The notes under the pieces are model-generated. The model saw only the letters and a program-made list of their open reading frames with translations. It had not been told where the DNA came from and did no database searches. DNA of 64,000 bases from Ectocarpus siliculosus (taxonomy: Eukaryota; Sar; Phaeophyceae; Ectocarpales; Ectocarpaceae). The position numbers and the translations under genes are program-made. Below, piece by piece: positions 23,840 to 35,000 of this stretch (position 1 is the first letter of the stretch; each line of letters opens with the position of its first letter). The DNA is taken from assembly GCA_000310025.1 (NCBI GenBank), contig FN649726.1, positions 826,193-890,192 of the forward strand, in the 5' to 3' direction.

Positions 23840-24610
23840 TCAAGCCAGCGACGTGCCCAAGACACCTTTGCCGCGGCTCCACCAAGAGGCCAATCAGGCC
23901 GCCAGTCTCAGGCCGCCATCGCCGGCGACGCCGCGGCGACATGGACGCACAGACGGCGACAACAGCAGCGCTGCTCCTCGCAAGAGGACGCCACGCAGCC
24001 GTTCCCCTCGCTCCCAGTCTCCCAAGCGCACAATCTCTCACACTCCAGACAGTTTTCTTAAACCGTCCATGTGACACCCATGGGTCACCCATGGGCCGCC
24101 CATGGGCACCTCATAGGCCGCCCATGAAGTGCCAACAGTGGGCATTTCAACCTAGAACTTCGCCACCGGCATATCAACCTGCAGAACTTAACCACCTGCA
24201 CATCAACCAAGAACTTTGCCACCCAGCGGCATCCTAGCACGTATCGTGTGGGCTTAGGCTTGGGGTTACGGTTAGCGTTAGGGCTATTGGCCGCTATGGT
24301 ACCCGTTGATGAGCAGATATTCTGTTGCTTAGGAGTACACTCGTTCCGGTAGAAAGGCTCTCATTGGCCGCCCGCGGGCTTCCCATGGGAATGTCAACCA
24401 TGGGCAACAAAGTGCTCATGGGCGCGTGGGAGACTGGGAGCGAGGGGGAGACCTCCGCGACATCCTCCCGGGAGGGAAGAGCTGCTGTTGCCGCCGTCTG
24501 TGCGTCGATGTCTCCGCGGCGTCGCCGGCGATTGCGGCCGAAGACTGACGGCCTGGATGGCCTCTTGGCGGAGGGGCGGCGAAGGTGTCCTGAGCACGTC
24601 ACCGTGTGAT
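23840..24610. repeat. Imperfect inverted repeat (foldback) with CCCATGGG dyads in the loop
   Basis: The left arm at about 23850-24040 is the reverse complement of the right arm at about 24425-24605, at roughly 80 percent by eye. Shared landmarks are GGGAGACTGGGAGCGAGGGG, GCCGCGGCGTCGCCGGCGAT (with one mismatch) and GGCCTCTTGG. The loop of nearly 400 bases holds ACCCATGGGT and GGCCCATGGGC-type dyads at 24075-24125 and CCCATGGGAATG at 24385. The arms may be a foldback transposon or two opposed copies of one dispersed repeat. Open frames in the arms are mirror images of each other. Confidence 0.7.
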
Positions 24611-25670
24611 CACGGGAACTTCCGGAGGGCTAGACTCTTGCTTCGTGGGTCGAAAGTGAGTTGAATGCTGTACACAAAACGCAAACCGTCCCAAGCGAGA
24701 GCAAAATCAAATGGTATATCGCACCGTCGTGCTATTTCGGAAACTTTCAGGGAGATTTGTCGGCCGTGCTGGTGTGGCTCTGAGCCCAATCCAACGCTCA
24801 CATGACACGCGAAGACCAGTTCCGCACTCCGCAAGGACAAGGACGAGTACGTCATTTGTACTTCAACTTGACCTCGTTTAGGTGTAGGTGGCCACGTTCT
24901 CGAGTAGGGACTGTTAGTTTACATCAGTATCGCTCTGCTCTGCTCATGGCAGCCCCAACGCTGTTCTGCAGGTTGGCCGTGGAGGGCGGGACGTGGCAGG
25001 ATCTTGCGGTTGTGGATCGAAGCAAGGTGTTGCACGAAACGTTTCAACGATTCCTGGCACCGTCCTCGTAGCGAACAGTGTCTCAGTCGAGTGTTCCAGT
25101 ACTGCACCCTGCCGCACAGAACGGCTTGAGCCTTCACGAATCCGTTTTCACGAGCGCCCAAGACCAAAAACCTTACCCTCTCACCATCCCATGGCCTCGC
25201 CACTCCCCGGCTTGAAATACTCGGTTTCCGTTCTATGAGTGATTCTCTCTCCCCACGGATAGACTATGGGTCACGACCCAGTGAGTTCTTGTTTCCAGCG
25301 TTGGGAGGTGCTCGGGCGACTCCGATTAATTGTACATGTTCAAGGAGGGAGACTGCGGCCAGGTGCGGCTTGGTGCCATGCGATCCAGCGACACCATGAT
25401 GAAATAACGTTGTCCACGAAAACCGCTTTTACCAAAATTTTCACGGCCCACGCGCATACGTCGAGTACCAATCCATGCCGCACAAAGGCGAAACCATAAA
25501 AAAATTCATCGCACTTTCCCTCCGCTACAATTCTGTCCGACTCTTACACCGACCGCTACATCAATCCCAGGATTATCGGAAGGTTGACAGAGCAGAATTT
25601 CCGAATCGCTTGATAGTAGAGAAGTCCCGTGCCTCTCGTGCCGCTTTTCACGTCGTCGCTCCGAGCCTCT
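24611..25670. other. Unassigned stretch
   Basis: I see no recognisable gene or repeat. Open frames are short and overlap on both strands. Confidence 0.4.
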
Positions 25671-25679
25671 CTCATCCGC

Positions 25680-26060
25680 GCTGCGGAAAGCGGACCGACC
25701 AGTCGGCGGACACCGGCAGAACCTCAAACCATCTGGCAGGTTCACGTTTCGTCTCTCACCGGGCGCGCTCATCATCTCGTCTCATGCGGACACTACCGCT
25801 ACGCGTTCTCTTGCACGACACCTTTTCTGCTCACTCCGCACTACATCTGCTTGCCTCGGGCCTCTCCCTGAGATTTAGTTGTAACACGCGCCTCTATGTT
25901 TCAAGAATCTGAACCCCGTGGCTGTCTCGCCCGGTCAGTGGAACTGGACCACGCGGTCAGTGGACGCCAGCGGTAGCTCAAACCATCTGACCGGTTTGGG
26001 GTTCGGCCATATGTCTATCGCCGGGGCCGCTCATCTCAGCTGTGACTCGGCAGTTGCTTC
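25680..26060. repeat. Degenerate direct duplication of about 245 bp
   Basis: Two copies share the order CAGTCGGCGGACACC or GTCAGTGGACGCC, then CTCAAACCATCTG, a GGTT block, and GCTCATC. They start near 25700 and near 25950. Identity is moderate, so the duplication is old. No coding role is supported. Confidence 0.5.
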
Positions 26061-27220
26061 TCCACCGGACGCCCTCAGTTTATTGTGACACAGTCTTTTC
26101 CGCGGGCACTCTTCATTGACTTATAGTTGCTCCTCACTACTGGTGGTGAGGCCCGTTCTTCTCTGCTAGTGTGTATGGACCGTTGCTCTCAGACCTTGCT
26201 CTACATGTTTCCCTCAGAATATCTTGTTGTTTTCTCCCGCTAATTGCGTCAAGCGTTGAGCCGCGAGGCCCACACCGACCTCTCCAGGCAAATGCGTGCC
26301 CGCGGTGTTGTCTAAACAAAATACTCCATATATATGAGTCGATACTTCCCTCTATCCCTGTCACGCACACACCACTGACTGTCCTGCCACTGGTTGTGGT
26401 GGTCTCGGTCATGTGTGTGAGTGCGTGTCGTCGACGAGGGGCAACTCTCCCGTAAAAACAAGCACGAGTTGTTAGTGCCAGGGTTCGGGTGCAGATTTCA
26501 AACCAGGATGCAAGAAAAGTGGAAGAGTCAAATTACCTGGTACGCATTCAACAGCTGAGTTATGGTGGCATCAACCATTGCTTTCGATAGTCGTAAAGCC
26601 GCCATGTGACCAGGCTGATACATCAAACATGCACACCGAAAGGTGCGAACTGCAGACTTGGGCCTGAATGGATGGGACGGACACACAAATACCGTGGTCT
26701 CTTGATTGGCCAGTCGGTTGCCGCAGTGTAGGCGGAAAAGACACACGGACGCACACGCCTTCGCTCAGACCTGATGAACATACGTCCCTCCCGCCGAACT
26801 TGTACGTAGTACTTGGTCCCGGTCCCGATCCGCCAGCTCCCCGTCTCGCCATATTCTTGCACAAGTGTCAACCTACTGTAGTGTCCTGCGCAGCACCATC
26901 CGCATCGTCCCGTTGTCCAAACGAAGGCTACTGTATTGGCGGTGTAGAAGACTACATACAGCAGTGTAGAGAGGTGGTACGTTTTGACCTTAGATACACA
27001 GCAGTACCAATGCCAAAACTCAGTATTGTAGCATTCGTATACAGATATCCTTCGACATGTGTACTGTAAGTGAGAGTTGGCAATTCACCTGGAGCCAGAT
27101 GTAGTATCATGGCCTCTCTTGCCTGCCCATCCGCACAAGGTTCGTGATGAGGCTGCGCGTGTGCATGAGAGGCAACGCGATGGACGGTGGGTACTCGCCG
27201 TACTCGCCGGTGATATATGT
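26061..27220. other. Unassigned stretch
   Basis: No gene or RNA was recognised. Reading frames of about 90-130 codons exist on both strands but carry no motif. Confidence 0.4.
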
Positions 27221-27268
27221 GCTGTGTGTGTGCTGTGTGCTGTGTGCTGTGTGCTGTGTGCTGTATGC
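27221..27268. repeat. Heptanucleotide tandem repeat (TGTGTGC)n
   Basis: About six near-perfect head-to-tail units of TGTGTGC form a minisatellite of 48 bases. Confidence 0.85.
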
Positions 27269-27417
27269 ACGTGGTTCTATTCACACGTGTTGCCCCCTAT
27301 GGAAAAATTACCATATTTATTTTTTTTATTATGCAGACAATACAAATCCTGGAATCACAAGGCGGTCCCTCCGCATAGAGTTTTGAGCTATTCTGCTATA
27401 CCTCTCGCTGTAGCGCT

Positions 27418-27693
27418 GATCCCTAATCGTGCACATCCGATATGCCTTGCCCATACATAGAGACGCACACACCCCAATTTCTGTCAGGTTTGGTTGGGGT
27501 TAGGTCTTCAGCAAACGGCGATGAAAGTCCGGTGCGTGCTTCCATGGCTTGGATTTCTATATGTTTTCGGAGGTAGACGCATGATCGTTCTGGAAGCCAC
27601 TTCTGCTGACTACTGGAGTTTAGACTTGAATCTGGGCCGACTTTCGCAGGCCAACTGCGGACGCTGTAGTGGAGATCCCTAATCGTGCACATC
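27418..27693. repeat. 20-bp direct repeat flanking a 236-bp segment
   Basis: The identical 20-mer GATCCCTAATCGTGCACATC occurs at 27418-27437 and 27674-27693. The segment between has an ATG-initiated frame at 27521 with a weak hydrophobic start (LPWLGFLYVFGG). That could be a membrane-anchor exon for the downstream glycosyltransferase gene, but nothing confirms it. Confidence 0.6.
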
Positions 27694-28268
27694 ATGGATT
27701 CGTTCTATGGTCTTTTATCTCTACGATAGGCCAAGTATCGGCCGAATCGGGGGACCGCAGTGTTTCAGCAAGCCTCGGTGAAAGTTGGCTCCCAAGAGCT
27801 GAAAAGGTTGCGCGCAGCAGCAGAAAGCTGGTTCAACTCAGATGTGATCGTGAGGCATTTCTCGCGTCCAAAGCAAAATCAAAGGGTGAAAACAGCTTTC
27901 CGGTGGAGGGTATGATCTACTTGAGGTGCCCGTGTACTTTGGTGGCACGCTGAGGTCTGTGTGAGAAGTACGAGGTGGTGAAAGAACTGGGCTCAGCCTT
28001 GTCCAATCTGGGGAGGGGATGAAACAAAATTGCCCCGCTGAAACCTGCGGCGTGATTTTTTGTCCATACTTTTTTTCAATTTCCTATAGGGGGCAACACA
28101 TGTGATTTCGCGAACAATATAAATGGGGGCTCCGTGAATGTACTGTAGGGTTTCCATCCTGTGCGTCGAGCATGCCTTGTGCAGTAACGGTAGAACTGAA
28201 CGCCATCTTTGTTGGGCCCCTATGTATGGGAGGGGAGCTTGTGTAGTGTGCGCGGGAGATCTCTCTCC

Positions 28269-28270
28269 TG

Positions 28271-28309
<39 letters not shown>

Positions 28310-28311
28310 GC
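28269..28311. repeat. CT microsatellite
   Basis: Near-perfect (CT)n tract of about 40 bases. Confidence 0.9.
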
Positions 28312-29261
28312 ACTTTTGCAAAATGTTCTTGGGGGAGATTGAAAAAAAATTATGTAATTTACTGCCGTATACAATTTCTATTTGTTGTATGCGTGTACAT
28401 GGCTAGTGCTTCGACGTCGAGGTCAATGCATTGAATGCATAGAGTACATGGCAATGCATGGAATGCAGATATTGTTTTTTGGTATCCTTTGTATTCTTCA
28501 GGATCTAGTTCAACGAGTAGACAAAGAGTGCGCGCGCAGTGCGGGGGGATTTCGCCCCCTGTCTGCTGATGTCAACATATCATCCAGTAGATCACGATCT
28601 TTGCCCAGAAAGCTTGTGGGACAGAAAAACGCCTGAAAATGATCCAGATCCACCGCTGGATCTACTCGCTCGCTTGAGTCCACAATTCACCCACGCACCA
28701 AGAGAGAGAGGGAGGGTGCATCAACCGATACGAGATAACCCCGCACGGCCGTGCGACATGAAACGTCGGATTGAACCCGGGAAGGACAGCGATATTGAGA
28801 AGGACGAGGAGTCACGGGAGACACAGCGCAAAGTCAAGGTTCGACTTGGTCGCGTGTGGGCTGTACGCGTGTGCACTAGCGGACGGCTCACCTTGAAAAC
28901 TGCTTCCTGTTGCTTTTGATTCGACCGTTATGGATGGCAATGCCGTCGATGTAAGATGATATGTATTGTTTTATGTAGTGCCAAAATATCAAGCGACCTC
29001 TGCAGGGTGTACCTCGAATCGGTCGTCGGACGCATGTGTATGTAGACTATGTAAACGTGTTCACCAATCGAATCCTGGTTATCGGATGTACTTCAGTTGT
29101 ACCGAGACCAAACAACAATTGCATTTTTCCAGTCTACTCTAATAAGCAGAGGCCAATATGCAGAAGTCAAATCACTGTAGTTCATAGCAGCACGACAGCA
29201 GTATGAAGTAGCACCTACATGTATTATCGCACAACCTGTCTATAGCCGCTTCGGTACATAA

Positions 29262-29395
29262 TATGACGCACGAACAGCACGGCGGCCACCCTTTGGCCAT
29301 GTTTCTCCAGACCTTTGCTTGTATGACGCACGAATAGCACGATGGCCATTTTAGGCTGCTTCTCCAGACCACTTGGCTTCCGAATGTGGTACATG
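29262..29395. repeat. Tandem duplication of about 60 bp
   Basis: Two copies of a block beginning TATGACGCACGAA and ending CTCCAGACC are arranged head to tail. They differ at several positions. A minus-strand GGTGTGCCAAAAAAATATG sequence at about 29426-29445 resembles the end of a mariner-type inverted terminal repeat, but no partner end was found. Confidence 0.55.
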
Positions 29396-31000
29396 GCTGA
29401 AACGTGTGATCGAAGCAATTGTTCATATTTTTTTGGCACACCTTGTATCCATACATAGTCTAGGTGCTGTGAAAAAGACGTGTACCGTGGCCTTCTGATC
29501 CGTTGCATGCGTGTAGACAATATTTTGTTTATTGTGGTCGGTCCTATACGCTGCTACCGTCCATCAGCTAATCCCCAGGCGCTCCGAGCTTACACCAGCG
29601 GTATGGTTTATGCTGAAGATCTTGGTGGGTGTCGGGGGAATAGCCATGGTCGTGAATCCCGTGTATATTTGGGGCGAGGTGAGAACATGACGTTCGATAG
29701 TAGGCTTGCCACACACCTAGTCCTTCTCGTATCGCTGTGAATAGTCTACAAAAGAAGCCCATCCCACCGGTGTCTGAGCGTCAAGGGTAGATGCCCTGTG
29801 TTGGTACAGAAAGAGGGTGCGGAGTTTCAGGCGGTTTCTCTTTTCGGCTGTTGCTGAATTGGCTCAATTGGCCTCGCGATTGTGTGACTTGTTCGTGTTA
29901 ACACGTTTTTGCAAATGCTATTATTGTGGTACGTACAAACGCACATTTCCACTGAACGTAAAGTAGGCACGAGACCGTATGCTGTGGGAAGAAATGACAA
30001 TAGCAATGGGCTCGCGTGTTTCGAGCGTAGCACGCCTGCGTCATTTCGCCTGAGCCTCCGTCCTGTGCGTCGTTTCCCCTTTCAACGCTGATTTCGCACC
30101 CTCCTTGAGGTTGTTTAGATCCTCAGAACCTAGTAATTGCCAACAGCGTTCCCGCCTAAGAAACAATTATTGAAACTATAGGGGAGCCTTCAACGAGAGA
30201 GGGGCCTGTATCTATTCGTCAGGCATCCATTTCCGTGTTGCCAATACCACCCTCCTTCGCCCACTCCGAACAGCAAAAGATGCAACGGCGCTGCCACCTG
30301 CCCTGAGATTGCATTATTTCTCATACTCTCTCTCGCCCCGTCTGTGCATGTGTTCTGTTTTCTACCGCTGGTCCATCCACTGTATTCCCTACCATATGTT
30401 GGCAGCGGTACCTTGAGCTCTAACCACCCTTCAGTTCCCATCAGAACCAGAGGTGTAGATTCAGACCGACGTGAAACGCTGCAGAAAACACTTGGCTTTT
30501 ATTAGCCTGTCATTCCTCGAACCCCTTACTCCCTCTACCCTTCGCCAATCTGTAGCATTTACCCATTGACAGTGCCGTTTGCAAACGTCTGTATCTCTTA
30601 GGCGCCGGGAGGTTTACCTTCCGACACGGATGTCGTGTATCAGCAGGCTGAGTCGACCTTCTACGCGCCTGGTAAGAGGGAACAGTCGGCAGCCTTACCC
30701 GATGGCGTGACACTAAAACCTGGCGGCGGGAACCAGCAACTGCGCCGCGTAGCACATGTCGGCGAGGAACAGGGTGAGAAGATCAGCGTAAAAGTGGCAA
30801 GCACTGAAAGAGGGGGGTCGGTTGTACGCACACATTATTTCACCTCGCAACTATTGTAATCTATCTGTGCGTGCGCCAATGTACACCTGGACGCGGCTAT
30901 TTGACTTGCTGTCGGAAACTGGAGCCATAGGTACATTTTCGTCTCGACAGACTTGGCGAGTGCTCAAGCTTAGGCCCTCGCGTTCGCCTATCCCTTTCAG

Positions 31001-32056
31001 AGATGGAGACCAGCTGTCCTGTTGAAAAGTGAAGTTGCGGCAATAGTGGCAAAAAGCGTGCAACCACTGTACAGAATCGACAGTCGCCGCCACCCCTTTC
31101 CGTGTGTTCGTACCCCGTCTATTGCGGAACGAACAGACCCCATGCCGCCTCTATCTCCCACGGGAGGAGTGAACTCAGAAAATCTACGCGATGTACGTGG
31201 CACCGGTAGCCATCCCGTTGGTGCTGAAGTGGGCCAGTTGAACGCTCCGGTCGCCGGTGAATCGTATGAAATCGCATCAGCTGCCATCGAAACGGACAAG
31301 GCTGAAGACCCAGTCGCCACCGACGTTTTACCCGCAATCACGAAGTTCACGGGGGACGACCGATCTCCTGGCGGGGACTCTTTGGCGGAAGCAGACGCTG
31401 GCGCTCACGCCGGCGTCGCCCTAGCCGCGACCGCCGATGAACGCGATAATGCCGGGACCTTCGTTGTGAAATCGGTCGAGGGAAGGGGACAAGCGGGTGA
31501 GAGCCAGCTGGACAAGCTGGTCGATACTGCTCCGGAACCGAACCAGCAGCAGGAGCTTGTCGGAGAGTACCCCACGCACCAACTCGACGCTGCCTCAACA
31601 GTGCTTGAACCTGCGGAACAACCGCAGGTCACGCGTGAACAGCCCGCGTTCCTCACACCAGAAACTAACGGAGCGGACGAACACGTAGACATCGCATTTT
31701 CACCGGTCACGACAAACTCTGCCAAGCTTGCATCACCGGAAACTAATGGTGTCGAGGGGAGCATCGACACAGCGGTTGCTGCTGCTGAAGCGCCGTCTTT
31801 GCCGGTTGCTGATGCCACTACCTTGTCTGCCAAAATCGGCGTGGAAAATACCGGTGATGAAGACGAGAGAGTTGATGGTCGCGTTGCTGGTGGTGATGCT
31901 GCGTCGCACGTACCACCAGCTACGCCCGTCTTGCCCGATACTTCGTCCCCTGTCGACCTAGATGGAGCCCGTGGTTTGGACGGCTCCAACGTGTGGGCTT
32001 GGCTTCAAGAGGCCACATCTTTGAAGAGCATTTGCCCAAGCAACCCATGCAAAGAC
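31001..32056 (+). CDS. Acidic, Ala/Thr/Glu-rich N-terminal exon
   Basis: This is a 352-codon exon with acceptor TTTCAG|AGA and donor AAAGAC|GTGAGC, both phase 0. The product is rich in Ala, Thr, Glu, Asp and Pro. It has a short internal repeat around PETNGADEHVDIAFSPVTTN and PETNGVEGSIDTAVAAAE, and it ends NPCKD. It is probably disordered and may act as a Golgi stem region. No catalytic motif is visible. A link to an upstream exon is needed, because no convincing ATG with a membrane helix opens it. Confidence 0.65.
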
Positions 32057-35000
32057 GTGAGCAATGCTGGGTTTCGCCGCACGAACGTGCAATCCCCGGC
32101 ACAAATTTTATTCTGTCAGAAACATGTCGATCAGCTTTGCGTACACGTTTCGTTCCAGACAGACACCACCCACGTCAAGCGAAACTACTCCCGCTGGTGT
32201 CTGGCTTGACACCTCAGTACCAACCCCTCTGCGGCTGTGACATCCTGCTCGTTTACAGGGAAAGCACATGCTCACCGACAACGGTGACCTCCGAAATGAA
32301 GTATCGCGCGTCAGGGGTGCGGTGGTCGTCACAAGGCCAGAGCTGACAGCACGTCCTGGTATCCTGACACCAGCCAACGGGTTGGATTTTGTCGAGACGT
32401 TGAGGTCGTACTTTCCCATCTTCAGGAGCTCCCTCTTTCCCAGGTATGGAGCTCCAGATACCCCACCATTGGTGAAAGCTGTAGATATCGGCAACAGAGG
32501 GGAACCCTTCTTTTCGCAATCTTCACTGCCACGCATGAGACCAAAGCATCGAGGTAACGAACCAGTTATCGCGCATGTGAACGGTTGGGGCAGAGATCAC
32601 CTCGATTGAATCGTACTTGCAGTGAACTAAGCCACAAGTAGTCTGGCCAAGGAGGTGCCTATTGTTTGTTTCAATCGCACCCAACACTTATGGAGCTATC
32701 CGAGGAAAAATAGGTCAGTCGTACGAAAGCAGGGGAACTTTTTCCCGGCCATCAGAAATCCCGGCAAGCAGTAGCCACAATCAGGTCAGTCTTAGTGTCG
32801 TTATCCTGCGCGAAGAAAAAGCCACAAAAACCTCAAAATCCGCTGCATTCAGCTCGATCATGCTCTCGTTCTGTCGAATCAAAGGGCAATGCTCGGAGAA
32901 GAGGTGCGGCATGTACCCGAAGTTAGGAGTTTGGTGACATTCCTGGATGCTGTTCGGGACGGAGGAGAGACCGCCGGGAAGTGAGAAACGCTTCGTGTTG
33001 TGGAGGTGTTGCGCTTTAGGCCATCTAGTTGGGTAGACTTTTCATGGACTAGTAGGTCGTGCAGCGCAACAACTTTGAATTGTTTTTCATTCATACAAAA
33101 GCGTTCTACAGACAAATATTGAGAGGAGAGGAGTGTGCTATGAAAAAACCACCGTGATAACGTTCGAGAGGGAACCAGCACCACTGCCGGAAATATGGCA
33201 ACTTCCGTGGGGGTGTTTCTTTTGATGGCATGGTATTTACCGTACAATATTGGCACTATTCACGCATAGACGCATGGATCGGCGCTATGAAACATCGTAG
33301 ACATGGTTACACTATAACGAAAAAACTTCCTAAACAACGCCTCAAAACGACCCACGGGCGGCCCACGGGCAACCCATGGGTAACCCATGGAACGCATGGG
33401 CGTCCCGCGATGGGCCATGGGCGTCCCTGGGACGTCCGACGGGTTCAAATAGTTGGACGGCCCATGAGGCCCATGAGCGGCCCGACACGACGAATGACGA
33501 CCAAGGAATACCAATGGGGTCTCATGACGACTCATTACGACTCATGACAACCATTGCAAACTTCTAGGCATACACGTATGCGCCGTTGCCGATCCTATCG
33601 TATGACTGTGACGGCCCACCCCAACACTACGGCACGAGTCCTTCCGGTTTCGTCACACCTGTAAGATCTCAGCCGATAAATTCTCACCATGATCATGATA
33701 CCGCCACCCCTGTAGATGAAACACATGTCCCGAGTTTGAGCCCTTGGCAGCAACAAACTAGCCCAGAAACGTCGTGCTCTGCGCTAGCCCTCTCGTACCT
33801 GTGATTTGCTGAGAGCCACCTAGAAACGCTTTTTCCGAACGTCTTTCCGCGTTTTCGTACGTAGGCATCTAAGTGTGTACTACCCGGGACCAGACGTCGA
33901 TATGGCCTCATCGTTCAGCAGTGACAACGGGTACGAGGGCGTACCCACCCTCGTAAGCCTCACCGATGTCTTCATCAACTCCTCGGGCTACGTCTGGAAC
34001 GAAAAGGCGAGGCCAACCTCAAGTTTGTCCTTGAACTGGCACGGTCAAAAGAGACGATTCCGCCCGATGTAGTTGTGCTTGTAAACTTGGAAGAAGGACA
34101 GAGTCAGAAAATTTATTTGGAAAAACATCGCTCGAAGGTACGAAAAGGGTTTGCACCAAGTTGTCTAGGCCGTATGGGTGATGACGCTCGGTGTCTTGTG
34201 CCCTCGGTTCTTCCATAAGCTCGATGTTCAGCTTCAACAGACAAGCGTTTCCTATAGGAGACAAGGAGCTTTTCCCAAGGAAACAAGAAGTACCATGGAT
34301 CGACAATGTTCGAAATATCCGTGTCTCTCCTGTCTGTTCGAAAACAGAACTACATTGTGCCGAAGTCCTGTGGGTCTGCCGAGTTCGATGGCTCCTCGGC
34401 GAGATGGTCTCTACCAAGGAATGCTCCGCGGCACGACAAGGTGTGCTATCAGCAGTGCAACGATTGAAACGTCCTCCATGTACCGTTCGAGGCTGATGGC
34501 TGTTCTACACTCAATGGTCGAAACGGGGTTGCCAGCCCCCATAGAACCACCCCGTGACCCCTGCAGCAAAACTTGTTCCTCTATCTCTCGCGTTTCCTCA
34601 CGGAGTTATTCTTCAAACCGCGTTCTTCACCACGGTAGCTTGAGGATGAGACAGCTACAATGGTGGCGATGATTCATGCAGCGTTTAACAGATGATCATC
34701 ACAGGATGAACCTTGTTCATTGTAGCTTCCTCCTGACAATCAGTCTAATCCACGTGACGCGGCGCGCTTTCCTGCTGGATGCATGAACCTCATGGGTACA
34801 CGTGAAGGTGTTCGTGATCACCCAGCACTGGGGAGATGCCTACTTCCACTTTTTGTCGGAGTGCCTGCCTCGAGTGACGTTAATGTTGGACGTCCTGCTG
34901 GCAAACTCCGAGATCAAGGTATGAGAAAGCTTTGGGGGAAGTACCAACATGGTGCCCTTCTCTTTTCCTTAGCACGGCACCATCGAATCCAAGATGCAAC

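Larger units (their letters stand above)
27694..30600. other. Mostly unassigned; possible upstream exons of the glycosyltransferase gene
   Basis: Two segments look weakly exon-like. One is 27735-27910, ending GTGGAGG|GTATGA. The other is 28509-28840, ending GTCAAG|GTTCGA and encoding an acidic, charged sequence. A further one lies just beyond, at 30601-30790. All have AG before and GT after. They could encode the N-terminal anchor and stem of the GT61-like protein, but the phases do not link unambiguously. The rest shows no gene. Confidence 0.3.
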
